Source of the DNA: a bacterium
Lineage (GTDB): Bacteria; Zhuqueibacterota; QNDG01; JAGLOF01
Assembly: GCA_016934955.1 (NCBI GenBank)
Contig: JAFGRY010000015.1
Location: 1 to 64,000, forward strand
DNA: 64,000 bases
Reading direction: 5' to 3'
Part shown: positions 28,484 to 36,212 of the stretch, in pieces
Position numbering within the stretch: position 1 is the stretch's first letter
Layout: every line of letters starts with the position of its first letter
Translations under genes and position numbers: made by a program
Notes under the pieces: generated by a model
Told to the model about the DNA's origin: nothing
Database searches by the model: none
The model's input: only the letters and a program-made list of their open reading frames with translations

Positions 28484-28512
28484 TTGCATATGACGGCAAA
28501 TTACACTATTAT
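28484..28512 (+). promoter_or_regulatory. Sigma-70-type promoter for the histidine kinase gene
   Basis: TTGCAT (28484-28489), a 17-base spacer and TATTAT (28507-28512) precede the kinase ATG at 28547 by a short leader. Confidence 0.5.
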
Positions 28513-28546
28513 TCTCTTACCCCTTCACAAGCGATAATCGTTTGCC

Positions 28547-30571
28547 ATGAAAAATATTCCCCGGACTGCCACCATACTGATTGCCGCCGGACTGCTTCTG
28601 GTTCTTTTCGTCACCTTTTCGCTGCTGGAGTATGCCCGAACCAGATCCGATTTCATCTCCATGATCCGGGACGAGGGATTCACCCTGCTGGATGTACTGA
28701 CTGCCAGCGGAGAACGGTCACTGCTTGCCTATGAGGAGTCTGAACGGCTCATGCAGGCACGACTCTTCGATAATGCCCGCTGGATCGAAGCGAACGACTA
28801 TGAACGCACTCTGCCCGATTCATCGCTTCGTCACCTGGCGGAAGAGACGGCTCTGTCTCGAATACTGCTGTTCGATGCCCGGGGCGGGTGTCACGCCGAC
28901 ATCCATGATGGGGAGGGTGCCGACACATCCGGGATCTTCAGGCTGCGGCAGACTGTTGTCTTGTTTCTGGCAGACAGCGAAACCGATTCCCTGGCCATCG
29001 GATTCGATGAGAGCGGGACCTCCCTGAAACAGCGGTACGCCGTGATGGTCCGGCGCAGAAGGGGGGGGGCCGTCGTTGTTGTCAGTGATGCCGGAAGGCT
29101 TGCGGATTTCAGAAAGGAGCTCGGTCCGGGACGCCTTATCCAGGAAATCGGCGAACAGCCGGGGATCGCCTATGTCGCCCTGCAGGATACCGTGGGCATT
29201 CTCATGGCCAGCACCGGTGTTACCTCCCTGAGCCGTATCCAGTCCGATCCCTTTCTTGGCGGTCTGTATGCACGCAACACGCAGGACGGCCGTTTTCACC
29301 CCTGGCTGAACGGCGACGTCTATGAGATTGCCGGTGATTTTCTCGTAGAGGGTGACAATATCGGTCTTTTCCGTATCGGCCTCGACCTTTCCCAGTACCG
29401 CAGGCTGCTGCGAAACACCCGGTATCGCCTGACCGTCATCGTGCTGCTCTATGTGCTTGCCGGCGCCGCCGGGATCGTCCTGCTCATCTCCCGCCAGAAT
29501 CTGCGCTTGATGTCGCGGGCCTATCGGCGGGTGACCACCCATACCGACGAGATCCTGCAAAAGATGCGGGACGGCATCATTGCCGTCGATTCCAGGGCCG
29601 CAATCAGTGTCTGCAACGAAGCGGCCTGCGCCATGCTCGGTCTTGATCCCGAAATCACGGGCCGGGGAGAGACAGCGGATCTGAATCCGGCGGTGCGGGC
29701 CGTGCTCCTGGAATCACTGTCAACGGGTTCACCCGTTCTCCGCGGCGGGGAACCGATGGAGATTCAGGGAAAGGAACGTATCCTTTCACTGAGGACGTCG
29801 GTGCTGAAGAACGAGGAAGGGGCGATCGATACGGTTATTCTGGTCATCACCGATCTCACCGATCAGAAGGCGCTGGAACGGGAACTGCGGCAGCAGGAAA
29901 AACTGAGCGCCATGGGCAAACTCGCGGCAGGCGTCGCCCACGAGATCCGGAATCCTATCAATGCCATCAGTATGATCGCCCAGCGGTTCCTGCGTGAGTT
30001 TACCCCGGTGAAAGACCGTGAAGAGTATTTCTCGCTCGCACAAACAATCGTCAGCGAATCCAGGAGAAGCAATGAGATAATCAGACGGTTTCTCGAATTC
30101 GCCCGCCCACCTGAATTGTCCATCGAACCGGTTTCAACCCATACCTTGATCAGTGAGATACGATCAATTATGCAGTCCACCGCGGAAAGCGGCGATATAA
30201 CACTGAAGACGGATGCGGTCGCCGAGGCGATTCTCGAAATTGACGGCGGCCAGATGAAACAGGTGTTTATCAATCTTCTGCAGAACAGCTTTCAGGCTGT
30301 TCCCCCGGGCGGTACCGTGGAAATCAGCGGCGCACTCAGTGATGACGCTTACCGGTTCACGGTCAGCGATACGGGTCCGGGCATCGCTGACGAAAACATC
30401 GATGCTATTTTCGATCTCTATTTCAGCACCAGGGCGGACGGCCTCGGCATGGGACTGGCTATCGTGCACCAGATCATATCCCGCCACCGCGGGTCGATTG
30501 TCGTGGGGAACAGGGAGTCAGGCGGTGCGGAATTCACCATTACACTGCCCCGGAGGAATCACCATGGATAA
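28547..30571 (+). CDS. Membrane sensor histidine kinase, NtrB/ZraS-like
   Basis: A 674-aa protein. A transmembrane helix at residues of about 9-27, a long periplasmic sensor region (about 30-290, Cache-like in length) and a second helix near 292-314 (VIVLLYVLAGAAGIVLL) are followed by a PAS domain (DGIIAVDSRAAISVCNEAA). Then come HisKA with the phosphoacceptor His near 465 (AAGVAHEIRNPINAI) and HATPase_c (FINLLQNSF, SDTGPGIADEN, GLGMGLAIVHQI). Its stop overlaps the start of the sigma-54 activator by 8 bases, so the two form a two-component pair. The stimulus is unknown; a perfect sigma-54 promoter just downstream is the likely output. Confidence 0.92.
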   Translation: MKNIPRTATILIAAGLLLVLFVTFSLLEYARTRSDFISMIRDEGFTLLDVLTASGERSLLAYEESERLMQARLFDNARWIEANDYERTLPDSSLRHLAEETALSRILLFDARGGCHADIHDGEGADTSGIFRLRQTVVLFLADSETDSLAIGFDESGTSLKQRYAVMVRRRRGGAVVVVSDAGRLADFRKELGPGRLIQEIGEQPGIAYVALQDTVGILMASTGVTSLSRIQSDPFLGGLYARNTQDGRFHPWLNGDVYEIAGDFLVEGDNIGLFRIGLDLSQYRRLLRNTRYRLTVIVLLYVLAGAAGIVLLISRQNLRLMSRAYRRVTTHTDEILQKMRDGIIAVDSRAAISVCNEAACAMLGLDPEITGRGETADLNPAVRAVLLESLSTGSPVLRGGEPMEIQGKERILSLRTSVLKNEEGAIDTVILVITDLTDQKALERELRQQEKLSAMGKLAAGVAHEIRNPINAISMIAQRFLREFTPVKDREEYFSLAQTIVSESRRSNEIIRRFLEFARPPELSIEPVSTHTLISEIRSIMQSTAESGDITLKTDAVAEAILEIDGGQMKQVFINLLQNSFQAVPPGGTVEISGALSDDAYRFTVSDTGPGIADENIDAIFDLYFSTRADGLGMGLAIVHQIISRHRGSIVVGNRESGGAEFTITLPRRNHHG

Positions 30572-31928
30572 ACCGACCATACTTGTCGTCGACGATGAAG
30601 CGGCGCAGCGGGACACGCTGTCCGGTTACCTGAAGAAGAAAGCGTATACCGTGCTGACTGCGGCGGGAGGCGAAGAGGCCCTTTCCGCCATGCGGGAACA
30701 GGTGGTCGACATGGTCTTGACGGATATGCGCATGCCGGGGATGAGCGGGCTCGAACTGCTGGCGGGTGTAAAAGAGATCAATCCGGAGATACTCGTGATC
30801 ATGATTACGGCGTTCGGGAGGGTGGAGGATGCGGTCACCGCCATGAAAGCAGGAGCTTCCGATTACATTCAAAAGCCGCTCGATCTCGACTATCTCGACA
30901 TTGTCCTGGAAAAGAACATTGATCGAAAGCATATGCTCGCGGAGAACCGCGAGCTCAAGGCCGCGCTGCGCAGTACATTCGACTTCAAACAGGTCATCAC
31001 CGCCAATGAGAAGATGGAAAAAGTGCTGAATCTTGCCGGAAGAGCCGCAGCCAGCCGGGCGTCATTGCTGATCCGGGGAGAAAGCGGAACCGGAAAAGAG
31101 ATTATCGCCCGGGCGATCCATCTGAGCAGTCCCCGTCAGAGCGGCCCCTTTGTCGCGGTAAACGTTGCCGCCGTTCCCGAAAATCTCATCGAGAGCGAAT
31201 TTTTCGGGCACGAAAAAGGAGCGTTCACCGGCGCGGACCGGCAGCGGCGGGGCCGTTTTGAACAGGCCGATAAGGGGACTCTTTTTATCGATGAGATCGG
31301 CGACATTCCGGTTTCGAGCCAGGTGAAGCTGCTGCGGGTGCTGCAGGAGCGGTCGTTCGAACGGGTCGGAGGGTCGGACCTGATCGATGTGGATGTGCGC
31401 ATCATCGCGGCCACCAATCAGTCCCTTGAGAGTATGATCGCGGACGGCCGTTTCCGGGAAGATCTGTTTTACCGGCTGAACGTGATATCCATCTGCATAC
31501 CGCCGCTGAGAAAACGGAAGGGCGATATCCCCCTGCTGGCGGATCATTTCCTGCGTTCATTCAGCGATCAGGAGGGGAAAAAGGTCACTTCCCTGTCCCG
31601 GGAAGCGATGCAGATTATCATGAATCATGACTTTCCCGGCAATGTTCGGGAACTGGAGAATATTATCCAGCGGGGAGTAGTGCTCGCCCGTACCGATATG
31701 GTGACCATGGAGGACCTTCCTCCCAATCTGCGCACGTTGAAAAGTGAACGCACGGCCACAGCGGAAGAGGGGAACACCCTGCCGGAACGGGTCCGGTCGC
31801 TGGAGATCCGCATGATTCAGGACGCGCTGGAAGCCTCGGCGGGCAATCAGAGCAGGGCCGCCGGCCTGCTCGGTATCAGTGAGCGCAACCTCCGCTATAA
31901 AATGGATAAGTATCAGCTGAAGTCTTAG
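30564..31928 (+). CDS. NtrC-family sigma-54 activator response regulator
   Basis: 454 aa from the ATG at 30564, behind GGAGG, overlapping the kinase stop. The receiver domain has the DD pair (VVDDE), the phosphoacceptor Asp (VLTDMRMPGMSG) and the switch Lys (YIQKPLDLDY). The AAA+ domain has Walker A (RGESGTGKE), the sigma-54 contact loop (GAFTGA), Walker B (TLFIDEIGD) and the arginine-finger region. The C-terminal Fis-type HTH is QSRAAGLLGISERNLRYKM. It should drive sigma-54 promoters, and the perfect one at 32083-32099, 155 bases after its stop, is the obvious target. Twin palindromes at 31968-32003 are candidate binding sites. Confidence 0.95.
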   Translation: MDKPTILVVDDEAAQRDTLSGYLKKKAYTVLTAAGGEEALSAMREQVVDMVLTDMRMPGMSGLELLAGVKEINPEILVIMITAFGRVEDAVTAMKAGASDYIQKPLDLDYLDIVLEKNIDRKHMLAENRELKAALRSTFDFKQVITANEKMEKVLNLAGRAAASRASLLIRGESGTGKEIIARAIHLSSPRQSGPFVAVNVAAVPENLIESEFFGHEKGAFTGADRQRRGRFEQADKGTLFIDEIGDIPVSSQVKLLRVLQERSFERVGGSDLIDVDVRIIAATNQSLESMIADGRFREDLFYRLNVISICIPPLRKRKGDIPLLADHFLRSFSDQEGKKVTSLSREAMQIIMNHDFPGNVRELENIIQRGVVLARTDMVTMEDLPPNLRTLKSERTATAEEGNTLPERVRSLEIRMIQDALEASAGNQSRAAGLLGISERNLRYKMDKYQLKS

Positions 31929-31967
31929 TCCGTCCGGTCTGCCGCATGCTTTCCACCCTGCCATCCT

Positions 31968-32003
31968 CGACGAAACCGTCGTACTCTCTCGACGATATCG
32001 TCG
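31968..32003. promoter_or_regulatory. Tandem palindromic sites, candidate sigma-54 enhancer
   Basis: CGACGAAACCGTCG (31968-31981) and CGACGATATCGTCG (31990-32003) share the form CGACG-N4-CGTCG. Their centres are 22 bp apart, two helical turns, so they face the same side of the DNA. They lie about 110-135 bases upstream of the predicted sigma-54 start, the usual place for NtrC-type dimers. Confidence 0.75.
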
Positions 32004-32082
32004 AAAGTCATTGACAGCCCACCTCTCTTTCTGTACTATTAACCTAAATAATAACAATAGATTGTAATCATTCTATATTTAA

Positions 32083-32099
32083 TGGCACGCCAGTTGCAT
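32083..32099 (+). promoter_or_regulatory. Consensus sigma-54 promoter
   Basis: TGGCACGCCAGTTGCAT matches the -24/-12 consensus TGGCAC-N5-TTGCW, with ten bases between the invariant GG (32084-32085) and GC (32096-32097). Transcription should start near 32109, giving a 45-base leader to the ATG at 32154. Confidence 0.92.
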
Positions 32100-32153
32100 T
32101 ATGGAACCAAGAAGTCAGCAATGGAAATGAAACATAGAGATAAGGAGCACACA

Positions 32154-32645
32154 ATGAAACGGTTTACCACAGCGCCGCTGAGCGCACTACTCATTCTCGC
32201 ACTGCTGATACTCGGCAGCAGCGTACTGCAGGCCCAGACCTGTGACTCGACCGGCGTTAAAACCGGCGGGCAGGGGCGCGGTTTTATCGATGCCGACGGC
32301 GACGGCAAGAACGACAATGCCCGGGATCACGACGGTGACGGGATTCCCAACGGCCAGGATCCTGATTACGTGCGGATTGGAGCAGGCGCGGCCAGGGGAT
32401 TCATCGATACGGACGGGGACGGCATCAACGATCGCCTGCAGGACTTCGACGGTGACGGGATTCCCAACGGGAAAGATCCCGACTATGTACGTCCCCGGGA
32501 CGGCAGCGGCCGCAGGCTGATGAGCGCCAGAGGCGGTGCCAATGCCCTCAAGAACATCAATCAGCTGCAGAATTGTACCGGCACCTGCCGGGGCACCGGT
32601 TCAGTCGCCGCCCGGGGAGCGGGAGGGCGTCGAGGCGGAAGATAG
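32154..32645 (+). CDS. Exported acidic DxDGDG-repeat protein under sigma-54 control
   Basis: 163 aa from the ATG at 32154 behind AAGGAG, with a signal peptide ending near SVLQAQ. The mature protein has two near-identical blocks, each with thrombospondin type 3/EF-hand-like calcium loops (DADGDGKND, DHDGDGIPNGQDPDYVR; DTDGDGIND, DFDGDGIPNGKDPDYVR). The tail is Gly/Arg-rich. Such loops bind calcium in known families. The function is unknown. It is the first gene after the sigma-54 promoter, and a similar repeat protein is encoded at 34286. Confidence 0.82.
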   Translation: MKRFTTAPLSALLILALLILGSSVLQAQTCDSTGVKTGGQGRGFIDADGDGKNDNARDHDGDGIPNGQDPDYVRIGAGAARGFIDTDGDGINDRLQDFDGDGIPNGKDPDYVRPRDGSGRRLMSARGGANALKNINQLQNCTGTCRGTGSVAARGAGGRRGGR

Positions 32646-32657
32646 GACAACAGCGGG

Positions 32658-32689
32658 CCGGGGAGTAACGGACTCCCCGGCGCCTTTTT
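32658..32689 (+). terminator. Rho-independent terminator or attenuator
   Basis: CCGGGGAGT and ACTCCCCGG form a perfect 9-bp stem around AACGG, followed by CGCC and five Ts. It should end much of the sigma-54 transcript before the gene at 32717, unless read-through occurs. Confidence 0.85.
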
Positions 32690-32716
32690 CAACACATTAC
32701 TCCAGGGAGGGAACAG

Positions 32717-34186
32717 ATGAAACGATTGCTTCAATCAGCAGCGGGCCTTTTTCTCGTCGCGCTTTTCCTTTGCATCATGAGCAGCGAGGCTCTGGCGCAA
32801 GGGTACGGAAGAACCAGAAAACTGGTCATTGCCCCGCGTTCAGCACGGGTTCAGGCGGGAGAGACGCTCCAGTTTACCGCAACCATCATGGAACGGAATC
32901 AGGCGCAAAAGGACACGGTGATCACCTGGAGCGTGGATGCAACCGGATTCGGAGAGATTGGTGAAGATGGCCTGTTTACGGCTCTCGACCGGGGGAGAGG
33001 ATATGTGTACGCAGCAGCGGGAGACTTGAGCGCCTCGGCCCATGTCGCGGTGATCGATACGAATCGGGGTGATGCGGCACGGTCATTATGGTCGCATCTT
33101 GAAATCATCCCCGCGGATACGCTGCTTATACTAGGGGAGACGGTGCAATACGCGGCGTCATTGATCGACAGTGCGGGTGTTGCCCATGATACCACCGTCA
33201 CCTGGATCCTGCGGGGCGGCACCGTCGGGACCCTGTCCGACGACGGCTTTTTCACCGCCGAAGACCGGGGGGTCGGTCTCGTCATGGCGTCACTCGACCG
33301 CTTCACCGCGACCACCCGGGTGCTTGTGGCGACTGTCGCTGATACAGCCTCCCGGGACACGGTGCGGATACGATTGAGAGATAAAGACGGAATCATGCTG
33401 GGTGACAGCTGCCGGGTGCAGGACAGTTCGGTATATGTCATCAATGGTCTTCCGTATCCGTACAATGTACTCAATGGAGGCGAACTTCTTTTTCAGCCGG
33501 GAAGCCTCGGTGACAATATCCAGCTCGACATTACGCTCTCCGATGCCGCCACCGTGGAAGGCGATGGAACGGTTTCCTTTGCGGATCAAATTCTCAACGG
33601 TATCAGATTCGACGTCTATGTTGACGGCGTGCTGGTCAGCCCTTACTACTTCGATCAGCCGGTTCAGCTGATTCTTCCTTTCAAAGAGACGCTGATTGAT
33701 TCCCTCGGGCTCAGTGAAGAGGATCTCTGGATATTCTTCTACGATTCAGAGGGCGACTATGATGGAGACGGCATCACGAATGTGGTTATCGATACATCAT
33801 TCAATAAGATATATGCGGATGTCATTCATTTTTCCGACCTCGTTATCGCTGCGAGCGACCGCGGGAGTACGCACGTCACTGAAAACGGGAAAACGGTCCC
33901 CGTGTCTCATACCCTGCTCGGCAACTATCCCAATCCGTTCAATCCGGCAACGACAATCGGCTTTGTCGTCGGCGGAGATGCTGTGCAGCCGGTGACCCTG
34001 ACCGTGTATAATCTGCTGGGACAGAAAGTGAGAACCCTGGTCAACGGAAACCGGACACCCGGCAGCTATTCCGTCACCTGGGACGGACGCGATGACGCGG
34101 GACGGCTGCTCTCTTCAGGTGTTTTTATCTACCGTTTTACCGCTGGTGAAGAGGTGATGAGCCGCCGCATGCTGCTGCTTAACTGA
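32717..34186 (+). CDS. T9SS-secreted protein with bacterial Ig-like domains
   Basis: 489 aa with a strong ribosome site (AGGGAGG) and a signal peptide ending near EALAQ. Two Ig-like (Big) domains are visible at residues of about 35-115 and 130-210, each with a W...G...S...GLFTA pattern (DTVITWSVDATGFGEIGEDG and DTTVTWILRGGTVGTLSDDG). A beta-rich middle region follows. The C-terminus is a T9SS type A sorting domain (LLGNYPNPFNPATTIGF, ending RRMLLLN). It should be displayed on or released from the cell surface. It is followed by a 10-bp hairpin. Confidence 0.85.
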   Translation: MKRLLQSAAGLFLVALFLCIMSSEALAQGYGRTRKLVIAPRSARVQAGETLQFTATIMERNQAQKDTVITWSVDATGFGEIGEDGLFTALDRGRGYVYAAAGDLSASAHVAVIDTNRGDAARSLWSHLEIIPADTLLILGETVQYAASLIDSAGVAHDTTVTWILRGGTVGTLSDDGFFTAEDRGVGLVMASLDRFTATTRVLVATVADTASRDTVRIRLRDKDGIMLGDSCRVQDSSVYVINGLPYPYNVLNGGELLFQPGSLGDNIQLDITLSDAATVEGDGTVSFADQILNGIRFDVYVDGVLVSPYYFDQPVQLILPFKETLIDSLGLSEEDLWIFFYDSEGDYDGDGITNVVIDTSFNKIYADVIHFSDLVIAASDRGSTHVTENGKTVPVSHTLLGNYPNPFNPATTIGFVVGGDAVQPVTLTVYNLLGQKVRTLVNGNRTPGSYSVTWDGRDDAGRLLSSGVFIYRFTAGEEVMSRRMLLLN

Positions 34187-34193
34187 TGTTCGC

Positions 34194-34229
34194 GCGGGGC
34201 CGGTGCACAGATCGCTTCGCCGGCCCCGC
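34194..34229 (+). terminator. Hairpin after the Ig-like T9SS gene
   Basis: GCGGGGCCGG (34194-34203) pairs perfectly with CCGGCCCCGC (34220-34229). No T-run follows. A new promoter begins at 34251. Confidence 0.5.
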
Positions 34230-34250
34230 ATATCACCGTCTGCAAACGGG

Positions 34251-34279
34251 TTGACTTTGGACCGAACGACGAGTATATT
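34251..34279 (+). promoter_or_regulatory. Sigma-70-type promoter giving a nearly leaderless transcript
   Basis: TTGACT (34251-34256), 17 bases and TATATT (34274-34279). The ATG lies only 7 bases after the -10, so transcription should start at or within a base or two of the start codon. Confidence 0.75.
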
Positions 34280-34285
34280 ATAGCC

Positions 34286-34945
34286 ATGAACAGATCGATC
34301 ACCATAGCGTTTTTGCTGACCTGGGCCGTCTCAGGCGTTCTTCGCGGTCAGTCCGGCGATGAAACCGCCGGATTCATCGACCGGAATCACGACGGTGTCA
34401 ACGATCTGTTCAGAGATGCCGACGGTGACGGTGTCAACGATCTGACCAATGTCGCCTACAGGCACTCCTTTTCTTTTGAAGACAAAAACGGTGACGGTGT
34501 CAACGATATCTGGACCGATGCCGACGGCGATGGTGTCAATGACAGACTGGGCACGGCAATGGCCGAAGAGTCGCGCATGGTGGACACCGACGGAGACGGC
34601 ATTCCCGACCAGGCGCGAAGCGGGCTGCGGGGCAAGAGACTGTTCGCCTATGTGCTTGACGAAGACGGTGATGGAAGAAATGATATCACCGGTATCGCCT
34701 ATGCCGGAAGCGATCTGTTTGGATACCGGTACGGTAACGTGGACGAGGAGAAGGGAATTACCGCCCGGCAGTTTTCCGACAGCAACGGAGACGGTATCAA
34801 TGACGGGTTCCTTGATGCCCAGCGCAGCATGCAGCTGAGACGGCAGGGAATCGATATCTTTATCGACGCGGACGGCGACGGTATCGCGGATGACCGCTCT
34901 CTGCGCATGATGCGGGGACGGGGCGCACAGCGGGGAAGAAAATGA
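34286..34945 (+). CDS. Exported acidic DxDGDG/VND-repeat protein
   Basis: 219 aa with a signal peptide (MNRSITIAFLLTWAVSGVL, cleavage near RGQ). At least eight calcium-loop-like repeats of the form D-x-[DN]-x-D-G-[VI]-x-D are present (DADGDGVNDL, DKNGDGVNDI, DTDGDGIPDQ, DEDGDGRNDI, DSNGDGINDG, DADGDGIADD). The spacing resembles thrombospondin type 3 repeats, which bind calcium in known proteins. It is a larger relative of the product at 32154. No ribosome site fits before the ATG, which agrees with a leaderless transcript. It is followed closely by a putative outer-membrane protein. Confidence 0.78.
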   Translation: MNRSITIAFLLTWAVSGVLRGQSGDETAGFIDRNHDGVNDLFRDADGDGVNDLTNVAYRHSFSFEDKNGDGVNDIWTDADGDGVNDRLGTAMAEESRMVDTDGDGIPDQARSGLRGKRLFAYVLDEDGDGRNDITGIAYAGSDLFGYRYGNVDEEKGITARQFSDSNGDGINDGFLDAQRSMQLRRQGIDIFIDADGDGIADDRSLRMMRGRGAQRGRK

Positions 34946-34964
34946 CAAGAAAAGTGGCGGATAC

Positions 34965-36203
34965 ATGAAAAGAAGAGCAATCGACAACAGGGTGACATAC
35001 CTGGTGGCAGCCGCGATTGCGGCCCTTTTTTTGGGGGAAGCTGGTTCAGTGTTTTCGCAGACCGGCGTTTCCGTCTCGATGCAGACGGTGTTCGACCAGA
35101 ACGCATTCCGCAATTATGAACAGCTCCCCGACATTATCAGTCAGCCCGACGTCATTCTCTACCACATACTGCCGAACAGATACGGTTCATTGAATCTCTT
35201 TTACAACGGGAGCGCCTCGATCTTTCGGGATTATTCCGTGAGGCAATACTATCACCACTCCTTCGGGCTAACGGGTTCCACACTCTTCAGTCCGGTCGCG
35301 CCGCGACTGAATTACGGTATTCAGGCAGGCAGGCGGTTCAACAGAATCGAATACAACTACTATGACTATCAGCATCTGGACGCTCACTGTGACGCCCAGT
35401 TCGACAATCACGAATCGTACACCTTCACCATCGGAACCAGGTTCCGGATGCGGGAATACCGGTACCTTCCGGAGTTCAGCAATAATGAATGGTCGGCGCA
35501 TCTCAAGGCCGGATTGTATCTCAAAACCTCTTCCACCATTATCGTCCAGGCACAAGCCGGATACAAATCGTTTGTCGAAGAGCAGATAGACGCGGTGGCC
35601 GTTGAAGAGATGGACTGGTCCTCACGGGGCCCGGGCAGGGGTAAGGGTCCCAATGCCGGGACCTCGGGGACCGAATCGGCAGCGAGTGATGTACGGGTCA
35701 TCAGCCCCGGAAATAGTGTGTTTCAGCTTGCGGGCTCATTCCGTCTTTCCCAGTCAATCGGATCGCGCACCGGCATGGCGATTGTATACCGTCTGCAGCG
35801 CAATCAGGCGGGGGCCGGCAGAGTGCTGAGCGGGCAGGATGCCGGCTATGAAACCAATGATGATCTCTTCGATGATCCCTACAGTTACGATCTGGATGAA
35901 CTTTCTGCAGAGCTGACCAGGATCCTGCCGTTCTCCGCGCGCCTGCAGTTTGCCGCTGCGTACAGTGAAAAAGAGTACAAGAGACCGGTCTATGACCTCA
36001 CCGGTGTATTGGAGGAAGGGGTGACCCGTTTTGATGAGGTATGGATGTACTGGGGGACACTGCAAAAGACGATTCCGCTGCGCCGGGTGCTTACAAGCAT
36101 CACGCTCTCGCTTACATTCATGATGCTCGACAATGGTTCGAACGATCCGTATTACCGCTATACGAACCGGATTACAAGTATCGGCCTTTCCCTGTTACGG
36201 TGA
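34965..36203 (+). CDS. Putative outer-membrane beta-barrel protein
   Basis: 412 aa with a signal peptide ending near SVFSQ. The mature protein is rich in Tyr, Asn, Ser and Arg, with alternating polar and apolar strands (LNYGIQAGRRFNRIEYNYYD, SYTFTIGTRFRM, WSAHLKAGLYLKTSSTIIVQ, LQFAAAYSEKEYK), as in outer-membrane barrels. The central part (about 215-245) is a disordered Gly/Pro/Ser loop. There is no family match I recognise. It follows the repeat protein by 19 bases and is probably co-transcribed, so it may anchor or export it. Its stop is nine bases from the convergent kinase stop. Confidence 0.6.
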   Translation: MKRRAIDNRVTYLVAAAIAALFLGEAGSVFSQTGVSVSMQTVFDQNAFRNYEQLPDIISQPDVILYHILPNRYGSLNLFYNGSASIFRDYSVRQYYHHSFGLTGSTLFSPVAPRLNYGIQAGRRFNRIEYNYYDYQHLDAHCDAQFDNHESYTFTIGTRFRMREYRYLPEFSNNEWSAHLKAGLYLKTSSTIIVQAQAGYKSFVEEQIDAVAVEEMDWSSRGPGRGKGPNAGTSGTESAASDVRVISPGNSVFQLAGSFRLSQSIGSRTGMAIVYRLQRNQAGAGRVLSGQDAGYETNDDLFDDPYSYDLDELSAELTRILPFSARLQFAAAYSEKEYKRPVYDLTGVLEEGVTRFDEVWMYWGTLQKTIPLRRVLTSITLSLTFMMLDNGSNDPYYRYTNRITSIGLSLLR

Positions 36204-36212
36204 CCGGCCGGA

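Noticed and set aside
32061-32078. Possible PerR-type half site (TTGTAAT-C-ATTCTAT) before the sigma-54 promoter
   Set aside because: Only one arm matches the perfect box at 47200. The second arm differs at three positions, and the region is generally AT-rich.
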